The translations under genes were made by a program, and so were the position numbers. Shown piece after piece: positions 39,126 through 52,988 of a stretch of 64,000 nt of DNA. The DNA is from Echinometra lucunter (Eukaryota; Echinodermata; Echinoidea; Camarodonta; Echinometridae), in NCBI GenBank assembly GCA_029962745.1, contig CM057152.1, forward strand, positions 21,273,058 through 21,337,057, in the 5' to 3' direction. Position 1 is the stretch's first letter, and the number at the start of each line of letters is the position of its first letter. The notes below the pieces were generated by a model. It was not told where the DNA came from. It ran no database searches and saw only the letters and a list, made by a program, of their open reading frames with translations.

Positions 39126-42100
39126 TCAGTTTTATGCCTTATACAGTTTGTCCCAGAAAATAAAAACAAACAAACAACTTACAGTTGGATAAAGTCTTCC
39201 GAATCAAATATTTTGAAATGTTCATGAGAAATTTCCACGTGGATAGATCAAGGTATTTTCTTTCAAATGAAACCAAAATATCTAACGATAAACGATACGT
39301 TTGAGTGACCAGAAACTACTTTTCTCTAATATACAGCAGGTTTGGCGTGCTGTGGCCCTCGCTGATGATTCGCCTATCTAAATGATTATTTCATGTTATT
39401 TCACGTTGATCAGGAAATTGTGTTACTTAATCAAATACTAAAAGCTAAGCACTAGAACTTTAGGACTGATGATCTTATGAATAATGATTGATGATTACTA
39501 ACCCGTTTCACTATAAGAAATAAGATTGTCAGTATTTGCCAATATTTGTCAATATTTGCTTTGGATAAGCTTTGGTACTTTTTCATCAAAAAATTCACGA
39601 CATTACCAATCTGAAGTTACATACAACCACTTCGATTTTTAAGGAATGTTCAGATATAGCCATGTTTATGAAATTTGTTATTCCTTCGCCTGAGGACGAT
39701 GATATTTTACATGCAAATAGGGTCCAATGCGACACAGTCACCCGCTTGATTTCCTTTGAACAAACTCGGAGAACGGAAGAGTGACGAGAAGAGAAGAAAC
39801 TTTGTGAGAAGAAAAAAATGAGTGGAGGGGTGACGGGTATGACTCGGGGCGAGGATTATACGCTGAAACGGATCACGGTTTCCATGCACGGACTCGCTAG
39901 GGGAGAGCCCTTTTATTTAACGAGGGGGGCTCTTTCAATGGGGGAAGGTTCTGCACTTAAAAGGGGTGTCATTCTTCGGTAAGGGTGACGAAAGTGCCCA
40001 GTTTAGGTTTCAGTTTACGGCATCGATTTCCGAAAGAAAAGGGGGAGAGACACGGATCGGGATTTGTTTCAGTCCGTTCCAGGCACTAGTTTGCCATGTT
40101 TTGTTGACAGGTTATGAGCACTATGACATTAACAGTAGGATAACTATGGAGATTTGTTATTGTTCTCTAACTTTTTTGTTTCTTTCTATAACTATTTTTA
40201 AAATTAATTCAATTATTTCTTAAGATGATAGATCTCGGTGTGATTCTTTCAATGAATACGTCCAATGAAAAAAAAAAACTCAAACATGTGCAACAGATTA
40301 TCTTCTAGAAATTAAAAAACTTGAAAATCGAAAATGGTTTTTCTCTTTGGTTTTAGAAAGAAATAGCGGACGTTCCCAAACTATGAACTTAAATACTTTT
40401 TAATCATGGATACATTTTTAAACTAAATACTAAATACCTCAAAGAAAGAATTTTGATGAGAAGATTTCGTGATGTTCTGTGAAAATTTTAGATACTGCTT
40501 TAGCTTCATGTACATCTTCCGATGACATTTTCCAACAGTCGCCCCCATCTTTTCCCCTTGCAAAGTTTGACAGAAAGGATTCTTTATACAGTATTTACAT
40601 ACATTATGCAAGCAGCTTTTTACTAAACTTTCTGTGAGGCAATGTTTTGTTTACACGTATGTGTATATACTTTACAAAACATAGACATCCGATCGATTTT
40701 CTATGTGATAACAACTCCTTCATATTTTGACTGACACAAACGACTTCTTAAGTAAGAGTTGTTGATTTTTACTGCTACTAAACCCCTATGAAGAAATCTG
40801 TTGGGCTGAGTCTTGGAGCACGTACATGTAAGCTGATATTTGATATTTTCATGAACTTTTAGGCAGACTGGATTTCATAATTTTTGACTGACGGGTTAAA
40901 CTTGCTCTATATGTAGATCATCTCTTTTGAAAGGCCAAACTAGTGTTCATTTTGACAAGTTATTCAGGCGCCTGACGATGATGGGTGTATCCCACTGAAA
41001 CGTAGCGGAGATCTAAAGTAAGTTTCGTTTTTTATTTATAATTTTGACTTCATTGAGTGAATGTTGTATATCAAAACATTACTAAAACATGTTTTGCATG
41101 CTGTACAGTCAAACATAATTCAGACAGTCTGTACGAACACAAAGTCGATAGCTTCTCTGTCCATGTTATATCTAATCACCCTCTTTGATTTGATATGAGA
41201 AGAATTCTCCAACGCTGGAGTGGTAAGCCGTCATACTTGATCAATTGCAAATAACTCTAAAAACGTTTAATCTAGTTTTGCATTAAAGTTTGGTTAAATT
41301 GGGGCTAATTTGTTGTCGCTTAAATAACTGCGATAATTAATTGCATCTAAATAGCGTCACGAAGCCGTACGAGGTGTGATGTATGTAATAAATAGGTCTG
41401 TTTGTTAGGACAGCTTTCATGCAGGACCAAAAGAACAGGAAAAAATACGATCGCGGGTTTTCTTCCCACTGTTCTCGGGCCTCATCTTTAGAAGTGTAAA
41501 TGCCGGGAAGAAATACAATTTCGATGACATTCCAGCGTTTTATTCGAGAAATTCTATCGCATGTCGAATTTCGTATGTTAATTCAAGTGAGTCTATATGG
41601 AGATGCTTTATTTTTGACCCAAGAATCGGTATCAATCCGTATATATCGAAAAGTGTGAGAGTGTCAGTGATTTAAGAATTCTTTTATGTAGGAAAGCGCA
41701 AAGTACTATAAACTTTGGGGAAAACAGCTATTCCTCCCTGGTGTTGTTTAAGGAACCCCAAACCAACAAACCATCCAACCAACCAACCAACAAACAAACA
41801 AACAAACAACAAACAAAACATTAAAAAACTAACTAAAGACAACCCCCATAGTAACAAAGGATAGTCAGAAGCGTCGTCGTTTCAAGTCATCTCATTTATT
41901 TATAAATTAATCCTAGATACTTTGATTTTGTTTCATTTTTCTTCTTTATTAAAAGAAAAAAAATAATAGACGTTTATAGATTTACATAAACTGTCAGAAA
42001 AAGTTGCCTCTCTATCGGCGCCAAAATATGTAACCATATTTCACACAATTTCTATTATTACAAAGTTTCCAAAGTACAACGGTAACTCGTGCAAATATCA

Positions 42101-42485
42101 TAAGAAATCCAGTCTGCTGCCATCAACGACTTACACTATATAGTAAAAACAATGTTCTTCTGTTACTCCCATCAATTGTGTCCTTGACTGACTCAATTTT
42201 CTCATATCCTTATATTCCCTCCCACAATTCACGAGAAACGTTCGTCTCGTTAGATAACCAAGCCCCTCATGAAGCGAAATTTAAGTCGGGGGGGGGGGGC
42301 AGAGGAGATGAGGGGGCGGAAAGCAGATCACTATGATCAGAGTTTATACTTGGCTTTCAAATCTAATATCTCATAATCAAGAATTGAGTGACGATAATTA
42401 TTTTGCTCTTTTAGTCTTATATCAATTATCTTCCCAAGAGCTTATATATGTTTTGATAAATCGAACAAAATTGCAATTAAATTTT
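39126..42485. other. intergenic region, no gene recognised
   Basis: Mostly AT-rich. Holds a (CCAA)n/(CAAA)n stretch at 41765-41820, a G run at 42289 and a short element fragment at 40971-41009 with the words CTGACGA and GAAACGTAG. No recognisable protein. Confidence 0.45.
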
Positions 42486-43528
42486 CATTACGTCATCATC
42501 TTCACCAGTACCTCATTATCTTCATCATTATCTCATCATCTTCATCATTATTTTTTCATCATCATCATCATCAACATTATTTCATCCCCTTTATCATTAC
42601 CTTATCATTTTCACCATTACCTCATCATCTCCGTCATCACCTCATCTTCATGCATTTTCTCATCATCTTCATCATTACCTCATCAACTTCATCATTAGCT
42701 CATCAACTTAACCATTACCTCATCATCTCCATCATCACCTCATCATCTTCATCATCATTTCATCTCCTTCATCATTACCTCATCTTCACCATTACCTCAC
42801 CTCCATCATCACCTCACCTCCATCATCACCTCATTATCTTCATCATTACCTCACCTCCATCATCACCTCATCTTCATCATTACCTCAACATCGTCATTAT
42901 TATCTCATTATCTTCATCATTACCTCACCTCCATCATTACCTGATCATCTTCATTATTACCTCATCATCTTCATCATTATCTCATTATCTTCATCATTAT
43001 CTCATTAACTTCATCATCACCTCATCTTCATTATTATCTCATTATCTTCATCATTACCTCACCTCCATCATCACCTCATCTTCATCATTACCTCAACATC
43101 GTCATTATTATCTCATTATCTTCATCATTACCTCACCTCCATCATTACCTGATCATCTTCATTATTACCTCATCATCTTCATTATTACCTCATCATCTTC
43201 ATTATTATCTCATTATCTTCATCATTATCTCATTATCTTCATCATTATCTCATCATCTTCATCATTACCTCATCACCTTCATCATTATCTCATCATCTTC
43301 ATCATTATCTCATTATCTTCATCAATACCTCACCTCCATCATCACCTCATCTTTATCATTAGCTCATCATCTTCACCATTACCTCACCTCCATCATCACC
43401 TTATCATCTTCATCATTACCTCATCATCTTCATCACTACCTCATCATCTTCATCATTATCTCATCATCTTCACCATTACCTCACCCATCATCATCTCATC
43501 ATCTTCATCATTATCATCACCTGATTAT
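42486..43528. repeat. 1-kb CTCATCATCTTCATCATTAC minisatellite with a 208-bp higher-order repeat
   Basis: Roughly 50 imperfect units of 18-21 bp (CTCATCATCTTCATCATTAC and variants with CACCTCC, AACATCGTC or GATCATC) fill just over 1 kb. A stretch of ~125 bp starting at 42853 is repeated nearly exactly at 43061, giving a higher-order period of 208 bp. The 296-codon open frame across it (42650-43540) encodes only Ile/Ser/His/Leu repeats and is not a gene. Confidence 0.92.
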
Positions 43529-44014
43529 ACAAAGAGTTGATAGTGTAACTAACAAAAAAAAAAGGAAAGATGTTAATGATTATGAAAGACTATAACAAAA
43601 AGGAAAATGGCGAAGGGTACCAACAAAGAATATGTATGTAATAGTAAAAAGACACCACAGCAGGAGAAATACACATTGTCTGCAACGTAAGTGATATAAA
43701 TATAGATCAAGTTTATTTCAAGAAGCGGAGACAAAAGAATCAAAAATTTTAAAAAGTCACACAATAATTATTGGCAAATATAAATTGATATTTAAATATA
43801 CACAGCACAATGCATTATTTACATATAAAACAGCATCGTCTATTCAATTTCTCGTTGAATTAGATAAAATTAAAAAATCACAATCATTCTGCAAATATAT
43901 TGCTTAAAATGTCAATATTAGGTGAATATGAATTAAAATGCTCCCTAATCTTGAGAGAACACAAAATACAGTGATATATTGAAGAATACAATGCAAGGAT
44001 TATGGAGGGTATCA

Positions 44015-44152
44015 GGGGACCGTTTCATGAAAGTTGTCAGTCACTGACACAATTTCAGTAAAATCCTTGGTTTTGATTGGCTGGGAAGCACTGATCACTG
44101 ACTGTTACTATGGTAACTGTCAGTGACTGACAACTTTCATGAAACGGTCCCC
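44015..44152. mobile_element. foldback MITE, 138 bp, GGGGACC termini
   Basis: Left end GGGGACCGTTTCATGAAAGT and its right-end complement match perfectly over 35 bp. The centre has TTGATTGGCTG. It is nearly the same length as the element that follows two bases later and the one at 27576. Confidence 0.9.
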
Positions 44153-44153
44153 A

Positions 44154-44292
44154 GGGGGGCGTTTCATGAAACAATTAGTCGGTGGTTTTCACCGACTAAT
44201 TTGCTTTCAGCCAATCAGATGCGAGTATTTTCAGTAGCTTATAACATTTGTCGGTGATTTTCACCGACAAAACTCTTCATGAAACGCTCCCC
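44154..44292. mobile_element. foldback MITE, 139 bp, sibling of 27576
   Basis: Ends GGGGGGCGTTTCATGAA and TTCATGAAACGCTCCCC are inverted repeats; the arms contain AGTCGGTG...CACCGACT and TGTCGGTG...CACCGACA sub-hairpins, and the centre has CAGCCAATCAGATGCGAG. The inside matches the element at 27576 in inverse orientation. It directly abuts the element at 44015. Confidence 0.9.
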
Positions 44293-44477
44293 AGGATTGG
44301 AGAAGTCAAACTCATCCCAGTCTAAAGACCCGCTTTTCACGGGGAACGCAAAGGATTAGTGGAGGATGCGAATGTCCAAAAAAAAATATAATTGCAAAGT
44401 ATTCGTATTTCAGGCCCCCAAAAGTTCGCCAAATACGCGCCGAGGTTCGGAAGCGTCGTCAACTGTTCGCGGGATGC

Positions 44478-44712
44478 TGGAGTGCGTTTCTCGAAATTTC
44501 CATAAGCCTAAGTTCAAATTAGCACGTGTTAATTCTACAATACACGTTTCAATGGGATGTTCAAGAAGTTCGTAAGTTACGAAAAACTTTACGCACGACT
44601 GGTGATATCTTCTTGTGCTCCATGTAAATGAATGAGAATCTGATTAGCACCCAAGAAAGTATCACCAGTCGTTCGTAAAGTCGTTCGTAACTTACGAACA
44701 GCTTTATGAAAT
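44478..44712. mobile_element. third foldback element, 47-bp inner inverted repeat
   Basis: GTTCGTAAGTTACGAA at 44568 and TTCGTAACTTACGAAC ending at 44700 begin inverted repeats of about 47 bp (also CGACTGGTGATA / TATCACCAGTCG). Outer ends GGAGTGCGTTTCTCGAAA and TTTATGAAATACTCCCCC fit the GGGG...TTTCATGAA pattern of the two neighbouring elements, so it may be a diverged relative; the left boundary is approximate. Confidence 0.65.
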
Positions 44713-45255
44713 ACTCCCCCCCCCCCCCCCGGAAACGTTCGGGAGAAATTAGTTAAACTCCCGCCAAACTAAAAACAATCGAATGACGACTCCTCCCAAT
44801 TCCCGCGAATGTTTGGCGAAATTTTGGAATCTAAATTATGAAAGTCGGATTTGGTCAATTTTGCTACATTCAAATATCATCGCCAATCGTTCGCGTGTCC
44901 GGTAAAAACCCGCCTTATACGATTTATCAGTCTAAACAGTGGCCATAATTTGATGGGCAAATTCAAGTAATTTTGTGACATTTGCAATTAGATACAAGAA
45001 GTTCATGTAAATTTGCATATATCAATTTAAATGTGCAGCTAGACAATAAACACATGACAAGAGGCCCATACATCAGTAAACACCTTATCAATTAAAAACC
45101 ACAGGACAAAGTGCAACAAATGAGTTCGAATGCCTCCTTGATCGCTACGCTTTATTATTTTGTTTCTATCCTGAGCCTTAAAAAATATCAGGAATATCAT
45201 TTCATTTTTGTATCAGTAAAATAAAATTAAAAAGTCACTGTAATATACCACACAC

Positions 45256-45664
45256 TATAGAGCACCGAAGCGATGACGTCATAAAAAACTTTTTGGGGAT
45301 TTCGGAATTTCGGATACCATGTCTCGATGGAGCATGATGAAAAACATCCACAGCTCAAATTTTATGGGAATCGGCTCATGGGGACCCGAGATGTGGCCAC
45401 ATGAATACCTACCTAGCCCCACTGAAGTCAATGTAAATTGGCCTGGTTCTAAACAGTTATGAACCAGGCCAATTTACACAGATTTCAATGGGGATAATTT
45501 GGCATTCATGTGGCCATACCTTGGGCCACCGTAAATCGATTCATGTCAAATTTGGTGTGTGGAAGTTTTTCATCATGCTCTGTCGGAATATGGTCATGAA
45601 AATGCTGAAATGAAAAAAAAAAAAGAAAAAGAAAATTGATGACGTCACACTTTGGTACTCTATA
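45256..45664. mobile_element. 409-bp palindromic element with TGACGTCA in both arms
   Basis: A near full-length palindrome. The centre is an 18-bp perfect arm (TGTAAATTGGCCTGGTTC at 45432-45449 against its complement at 45461-45478) with an 11-base loop. Outward come GCCACATGAAT / ATTCATGTGGC, GAGCATGATGAAAAAC / GTTTTTCATCATGCTC-type arms, then TGACGTCA, and the outer ends TATAGAGCACC / GGTACTCTATA. No coding content; it sits 1.1-1.5 kb downstream of univin. Confidence 0.85.
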
Positions 45665-46419
45665 TACGGAAAACCGAATAAAATATATTAAAAGTATGAT
45701 GTCGGGATTACAGCTCATCAAATCGACAACGCAATGTACATGTACTTGCTGATCACGTTCTAATGATGCTTACGCATAATCCTGACAGCAATTCTCGTTT
45801 CAACCGAAGGCTTACTGAAAGGCTATCTTCTCCATTCCAATAGCAGAACGCAAATCATATATTTTATACCGTGGCAACAGCAAGCTAAATAGATTTGTGA
45901 GATAATGATAACGATATTGTGAAGCATCTTTTTAAAACACCGTTTCTTAAGAAAAAAAAAGTGTGATTCCTTTGTCCTCATTTTGAACTCAATGACCGTA
46001 CGATTATAAAAAAAACAGCGTTTCTGGTATTTAGGACAATATTCCTTCTTTAAAATTTGAAAACAGAACAAAAAACCCAATGAAATAAAAATAAAGACTA
46101 AAATATAAGAAATAAAGATTTAAAAAACATATAATAAATGAGAGGGCATATGCCTTAGACATTGTACCTGGCTTCTTCTTTCTTTCTTTTTTCTTTTGAA
46201 CTTATACTTGGCCTTCAATTCGGCTCCACCCTTGCTGACCTTAATTTCATCTTCACTCAATTTTTTGTTGGCACATTTAGCATTTAGAGTGATTTTGTAT
46301 AATCTATATCAATTGAAATGTATAAGTTAATCTTCAATAATGGTGCCTATTCCATTAACAAATGCAGTATCTCTTGGGACTCGGCGACTGTCACAAAAAC
46401 ACAATGGTGACTCAGGTTC

Positions 46420-46733
46420 AAAACCTGTCACAGCAGCAATGATCCTGGAGAGAAGTTTCAGGATAATTCTGTCACTTTCAGCAACCACTTTGAAATCACC
46501 GGACAGAGATCTTGCAGAATCTCTTCACTTCATGTCGGCATCAATGGTCCTAGAGGGAAGTTTCAGGATGATTGTGTCATTTTCAGCAACCACTTTGAAG
46601 TCACCTGGCACTTTCAACTTGCGACAGCATCTGCTCAGTGCAAGCTGTTTGGTGTCCAGTCCATCAAACTTATGTATGTCAGATGGACTTTCTGGCCGAA
46701 AATCGAGCTTGTAATATAGAAAAAAAGTGTATC
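46420..46733 (-). pseudogene. unrecognised decayed coding-like sequence, internally duplicated
   Basis: On the minus strand, from just after the univin stop, a frame stays open for about 60 codons (…LSRCCRKLKVPGDFKVV… to a TGA at ~46530) without a start codon. The block GDFKVVAENDTIILKL is repeated about 105 bp later as GDFKVVAESDRIILKL after a stop codon and spacer. Most differences between the two copies change few residues. This looks like a relic of a protein-coding or transposon-derived sequence, now lying in or near the univin 3' UTR. I do not recognise the protein. The plus-strand frame over the same DNA (46340-46714) shows the same duplication and is probably its shadow. Confidence 0.35.
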
Positions 46734-46735
46734 TT

Positions 46736-47601
46736 TCACCGACATCCGCAAGCTTCCACTACCATATCCTCATATTGTCTTAGCACAACATTTTCATTAT
46801 TATCAAAATATAACATGGAGATTCCGGACAGCTTCGTCGGGGCACAACAGACTTTCGGCACTGCTCGGTTGTCGATCGAGTTGACGAGTGTCTGTATGAT
46901 GGCGTGGTTCGTACCGTTAAGTCGTTCACCAAGAGGAAAAGGACACTCGCCATCGCAGTAGTAAGCCTGGTAACCCATCGGTGCGATGATCCAGTCTTCC
47001 CATCCGACGTCGCGGAAGCTCACGAAGAGACGATGCCGTTGGCAGAGGTTGGTGAGCGATGCCGTCTGGAAAGCGGCAATGTCGGCGGTCGTTTCGCTTT
47101 CTGCTTGCCGCTTGTTCCGTCGTTTTTGGCTGTGGCACTGACGATACTCCGATGACGTCGCGATCAGATTCGCCGTAAACTTCTCCCTCATCGCTCCAAG
47201 CTCTTTGATAACTCGACTACCGCGTCTGCTGTTGCCCGCAGTCGTCAATGATTCGACGTGGAGCAAGAGACCGTGGTTTGAAGATTTCTTCAATCTCCAC
47301 GAACTCACCACACTCAGTATGTCTATCGTCCCAGCATAGCCTTGTGACAAGTCTGCAAAAACGACGTCTAGCAATTGCAGACGTTTGTCTTTAAGCGAAA
47401 CGACTGAGTTAATTCTAGTCCGACTTTGTAGCTGATATATTCTGATGGCTAGAGACGGTGTGTCTGTGGCGATCGATGGCAGAGCGGGAATCTCGAGTCT
47501 GAGGTCGGCAGCGTCGATGGTCTCGGCTTTGGGAATGGATGCGACGTCGAAGTAGAGAATTTGCTGAAGGCTTGTAGAGTTACTGGCTTGAAGGTTACCA
47601 C
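46736..47601 (-). CDS. univin: univin (Vg1/GDF1-3-type TGF-beta ligand), terminal coding exon
   Basis: Encodes from split codon 107 to the end of a 394-residue protein, frame intact. The acceptor TTTTGTACAG ends at 47602; exon 1's phase-1 G joins GT to give Gly. The prodomain has [20 protein letters not shown], aligning with the AELRLFR block of bmp2/4. The furin site is RNKR (residues 268-271). The mature ligand is 123 residues with the seven knot cysteines at 22, 51, 55, 87, 88, 120 and 122, one N-glycosylation site (NGT), the stretch [20 protein letters not shown] and the end [15 protein letters not shown] and DVGWEDW resemble the Vg1/GDF1 group and univin rather than BMP2/4. From the family, univin is a Nodal/Activin-branch ligand acting with Nodal in the sea urchin embryo. 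An ORF start further right (47761) lies in the intron and is not used. Naming rests on recognised sequence features and linkage to bmp2/4. Confidence 0.92.
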
Positions 47602-49147
47602 CTGTACAAAAGGGGAAAACAAACAATAAATGTTTTAAAAGCGTTATTAAGGTAGGGTTTTGAATCACAAATAGGAAAATACACTGCCATAATTTGTATG
47701 TTAGCAGTAGTGTCTTTGTTCTCCCCTCTTTTGTTACATGCATAAGAAGGAACAATTTCATGAAGATTTCATTTTCGGAGAAATATTTCCCTCTGTGATT
47801 GTTTTCTTAGTATCCACTAAACATCGGATCTATTTTACATCTAATACACAGATCCAACTCCCCTGTCTAATAGCCCCATAAACTTCAAAGCAAATACCTA
47901 TTTTGGGTTTGTGATACAGTTATGGTCAGGGTGGGGTATATACAAGGATTTTAGTTGATACACTTTAGCTGCCAATCAAAGATTTTTCGGTAAGCCTGAT
48001 CAAGAGTCATAGAGCAATTATCAGAGCACCCGTGCTCGGCTCAGGTGTACCCTTTGAAGGCTAGCTATGCCGCCTCTCCTGGTGGGTGCGCACGTCTTTC
48101 GTCACCCTGAATGCAGCGGCAAAACCCCGACAGAGATTGACAGGTCTACACGGTGACTCAAAAATGAGAAAGTGTCAGAAAAATAGGATGTGTGCTGAAA
48201 ACGCGATTCGTATAAGCACCAAACGTAATTCTACACTTTAGACGAAACCTTAAAACTGAAGAAAAAAGATAGTACAAAGGACCGATGTATCTCTAAAAAA
48301 TTTACATTGTATCGTCATACAGAAGAGTATATCCCCAGAGAGATCGTAAAGACACAAACAGGGTCACAAACTGGGGCGGATTGACCATGGGGAGCTTGAA
48401 GAGTTTTCCCCACAGGCAAGTCACTTTTTAGTTTTGTTTTGTTTTGTTTTTGTTTTGTTTTGTTTTGTTTTTTAAAGGCAGAGCTTGTACAAAAAACGGG
48501 CCGGTCAACAACGAAATGGGGCGGTAACACCGAAATTGCCCAACCAATTTCACACCCCGTCCGCCCCTGGTCACAAAAATCCGTTTCCAATGCACCCTAT
48601 ACTCCTTTGGCGTTTCACCCGAGGGTCAATTACCCATCCCCCGGGGTAAAACCAAGGTATGCAGGTATGACAAGTCGGGCCTTTGGAAAATACAAAGTTT
48701 AAAATCCATCAACTCGTCTTCAACACATCTCGGTTTCTCTCTCTCTCTCTCTCTCTTGCTCTTGTCCTTTCAGTATAGTTCCATGATGGTAGCCAGATGA
48801 TGTGTTTATTACGATGAGTTCTGATCGCACATCTGTAAGACTTCAGACCCACGGGCAGAAAAAATATCATGGTATTGCACTTGAACTCGGCTTAGATTAC
48901 GATGTCAGATATACAACAAAGTGCAAGTCTAAATCTATCCTGAACCTAGCTAAGGAATTCAGACTTTATATCCTACTTCTGAAGAGAGGCTATTAGGGAA
49001 ACGATTTGAAGTCGTGTATATTTTAGAAATGGGAGTTATTTCTGACAAAAAAGTGTGAAGTTATTTTTTATCTACATGTAAAAGTGTAAGCTTAGCGAGC
49101 TACCTCAGAATAATCGTCGATGTATCGTTTTAATAAAAACTGTTTGT

Positions 49148-49159
49148 CGCCATCTAGTG
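49148..49159 (-). promoter_or_regulatory. CTCF-like motif (minus orientation)
   Basis: The minus strand reads CACTAGATGGCG, a strong match to the CTCF core of animals. Motif match only, in the univin intron. Confidence 0.35.
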
Positions 49160-49859
49160 ATCAAAAGATAAACAAGTGAATCATGGTCGAGGTGATCATG
49201 GCAGCAATGGCACTGAATTTTCTCGAAATGATATTTTTCATTACTGAAAGTGGAAAGAACACTTCATCTAAGTTCATCAAACAAAACAAGATAAATAACG
49301 AGGAATGTGTTTAATATTTTTTGTTAATTTTCTTTAAAATATTTTTGTTGACATTAGCCTTATAGCTTTTAATATAAACCTGGAGATTCTGGATTGAAAA
49401 TCGAGGATCGTAACTGGTATTCCTATCAGACTCTTCGCACCTTGGGAGAAATAAGTTGACTTTTATTTAGTTTTGTTTTCAACACCTTTTGATTTCAAGT
49501 AAAAACATGCATGTGCCTAGTTAAAAGAGTTTACTAAAGGTCTATTGAGCCCATGCATATAAATTCATTGTATCATTTGTTCAATCTTAGCCTCCTTACT
49601 TGGGAAACATTAGTCGAAATCATATCCAACATTGTTCATCTTTCTTTATCATTCAGGAATATTGTCGACAAAATAATCACTCGGGACTTCTTTCATGCGG
49701 CCGTAGATTTTAGGGGCATTCATCAACGTTGAATTACAAAGATATTTTTAATCAGCGCTGTGGACGGAGTGTAGGCCCTAATAACTCAAACCGAATGCAG
49801 AGTGGAACAAAGAAGAAACTATTCATGAAATTAAGAATCTTTTCATGTTTCTTTTACAA

Positions 49860-50060
49860 ATAATGATTATAATAACATCTATATGTGGGCCCAGCATTTC
49901 CAAGCATAAATAAACCTGGGTCGAGAGTGACATAATTTTGGCTAAACATCTTGTCCAAAGATGTAAGCACCGAGTGAGAATCGAACCTAGAGCCTCTCGT
50001 ATAAACGGCAAGAGCTTCAGCCACTATACCACGCCATACCACAGCGCTCCCACACAAACA
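49860..50060 (-). mobile_element. tRNA-derived SINE
   Basis: On the minus strand an A-box-like TGGTATAGTGGC (near 50020) and a B-box-like GGTTCGATTCTC (49976-49987) lie about 35 bp apart, followed by a tail of unrelated sequence (GACAAGATGTTTAGCC) that ends near an ATAAT-rich stretch. Confidence 0.7.
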
Positions 50061-51837
50061 TAAAGTGAAATCTTCCATTCTTCATAATTCCCTGGCATTG
50101 AATTCAATTGTTTTGCGTTTTAAACCCTTACATTACACCGCCCTTCGTCATACACGTAAGTCATGTACAAAACTAATTCACATAATATTTCGCCTGGCAG
50201 GAACGGGAAATTGCATGCGGTTTGCATTGAAAAAAAAAATGAAGAAAAAAAGGGGGAAACAAAATTAGAAAGTACATGAGGAATGCTGGGTCCATATGTC
50301 ATGCTGGGCGAGCAATGTTTCAAAAAATGTTTTAAAAGATCAAAAAGACATTTTAGAGGCGGAGCTTGCTTTCATGACGAATCATCACTGTTCATGTCGT
50401 TTCCGGATGCCTCGTCATTTAAAATCATACAGACAATCTGTACATGCATTGAACAAGGATTGTTGTCCTGCGTCAGTTGACGAAGAATGTTCAGAAAGGC
50501 TATACAGGCATAGCATTTTAAAACTATAAATGACCCAAATGTTGGAGAGAGTGTATTTGTGTGTAAGTGCCAACAGTACAGTCATTTTATTTGTGTCAAT
50601 ATAGAGTACATGACATCATTGTGTACATTGTTTCGAATTAGAGACATCCATACGGACTGACTCTATTACTATTGTTACGTCATAATGACTGTTGGCAAGG
50701 TCCACGGAAGTTGATGCATCGTCATCATAAGTGCATGTGATGTGACATATAAACTATGACCAATCCACAATGTAATGAGAAAACACATGGCTCCCATGTG
50801 GAATGCTTAATGTTGCGGTATTTGCTGGTATGAAAAAGGAGCTTGCATTCAGTTTTTTTCACAAATTCTATTCCCTGCCTTGTGGAATATCAGCCCCCCC
50901 CCTTAAAGAAAAAAAAAAAAAACACTCCCAAACCAAAACACGCAACAAACTATATGTATCAAAGCAATTTCAGTATTTTAAATAAAGATGCTTTAAACTT
51001 GATCAAAAACATTCATTGCTTAAAAACTGTAAAGAACTATTCGCAAAATTTGTAGACCGTGACCATGAAATTTTCAAACTAATAGTACACTGATGTCACG
51101 ACCAAACACAGTACTGTTTTAATAAATGCGATAGGTTTTATTCAAAAGCCAAAATTATTCATTTTGTAAAACATCTTATGGCACATGACGTGGAAGAAAA
51201 AAAATCGACAGATTTCGTAGTCATTTCCCTCGAAAACCATTTCCAAACCATGCGATGTTTCACCGTAGTGAAAAAAGACGTTTAAAAAGAGAGAGAGAGA
51301 GAAAAAAAAAAAAAAACCAGCCTCGGGCTATTTAACACTCCAGCATCAAGATATCGAGTTTATAACAAGGGGGTACAAATATATTCTACGATATTTGTAT
51401 AAGAGGGCAACAATGTCGTGTGGGATTTTTGCAGCTGGCTAGTGTGAGTTTGGTAGTTTGGGGTGATTCACTGACACTCTCTGTGCAAATATCAATGCTC
51501 GAAGTGCATGTCTAACATGTCTAAAGCGTGGTTTTAAAACTTTGGAGGGATTCAAGATATGACATCAACACGAAGTCCGTCTATAAGACTCCACCATATT
51601 GTCAACATCCAAAAAAAAGCATTGTTTTTTCTCAATTATTATCTTGATAATTCAAATCTTGACGACACAGTATTGGCCTGAAATATTCTGTGTATTTAAA
51701 ATAGAGTATACAGGTTGGACAAACGTTTGATGAATGTTGCAACGAATACTCGTTATCATTTATCAACATTGGAGTCTTTTAATACTGTGTAGACGTCAAA
51801 ACATTTCTTTGCATTCTGACCACATGGCGTGGCGATC

Positions 51838-51882
51838 GCAGGTGGCGCTTTCTGTGCACGTGATCAGTGTTAGGTGGCGCCA
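51838..51882 (+). promoter_or_regulatory. paired CTCF-like motifs (plus orientation)
   Basis: Two same-strand matches, GCAGGTGGCGCT at 51838-51849 and TAGGTGGCGCCA at 51871-51882, 33 bp apart. AGGTGGCGC is the core of the conserved CTCF motif. A CACGTG-like GTGCACGTGATC lies between them. Two adjacent matches make this the best insulator candidate in the window, but it is motif evidence only. Confidence 0.4.
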
Positions 51883-52986
51883 CGATTGTACGATTTACGC
51901 CGAAAACCTTAACCGTGAAATAATGTCGTGATTGGTAATGAATAACTTGTTAGACTCGTAACTTTTGCATAGTTGCTATGCTGTTTTTTGTTCCGAGCAA
52001 CACTTCACGAAACAATAAGGATGGGCTATCATATTAGTTTGGGACAATATATCTGGAGTTCAATGAAATACTGATACAAAAGGAATAAAAATTACCGTCA
52101 CAACAATGCCATCAGAGGGGAGGGGTCTTAGTCTTGCTTGAAATCTGAATATCAGCTTGAGTTCCACAATTTCGACAGTTTCCATGGCAGCAACCACTGT
52201 TGTTGCTTTGTGTATCTCTCATTATTTTTTTAAACAAACAAACCGGTAGCTCCTGTTATCTACGGATTGCTTTCTCTCAAATTCCATTATGGTTAATGCG
52301 TTCAAAGATGCTTCACAGGGACGATTGCTGTATTTCCCTAGTTGACCTTCTTGAAAACACTTGAAAGAAACACCAATACTGACATCATCGCCTGTCTAGT
52401 GAGGTGACTCTGGCTTCAATCTGACTATATGTTCATTAAGCTTCTTAAAATGCTTTGTTATTCAACTGCTCGTGAGTAACGCTCCTATTAAGAATGTAAA
52501 GTTTCATCATGTTCTCAATGAAAACGACAAAATGGCCTATTTAAGTAGGCGTTGGCATCTGAGTTACACAGCTTCGAAACATCTTTGTTAGTCCCTCTTA
52601 CGGATAAAATGAGGTGCAACGAGTGAATGGCTTATCGATCGAAAGTTATTGATGAAGTAATTAATTGGACAAGGATCTGCACTCTTAATAGCAACTCATC
52701 TCTGTTCAAATCTTGACTTTGCCCCAGAATGGGCGTCGGATCAAGCTACTGGACCAGGAAAAGTCACTTCACTGAATATTCCGAGATGGAGTTGAATAGG
52801 GGGGGGGGGGGGATTATTTCATCTTTCTAGGAAAATGAGCTACAGGATTTATCCCCCCCAAAGGGGATATACTTTGTAAATAAGTATGGATATTGATCAT
52901 GAAAATGTGTATTATAGGACATATCAGTGATTTTTTATAGATAGATCAGAAACATGTCCTTGCCGAAGGTTTAAATATGTTACTCT

Positions 52987-52988
<2 letters not shown>
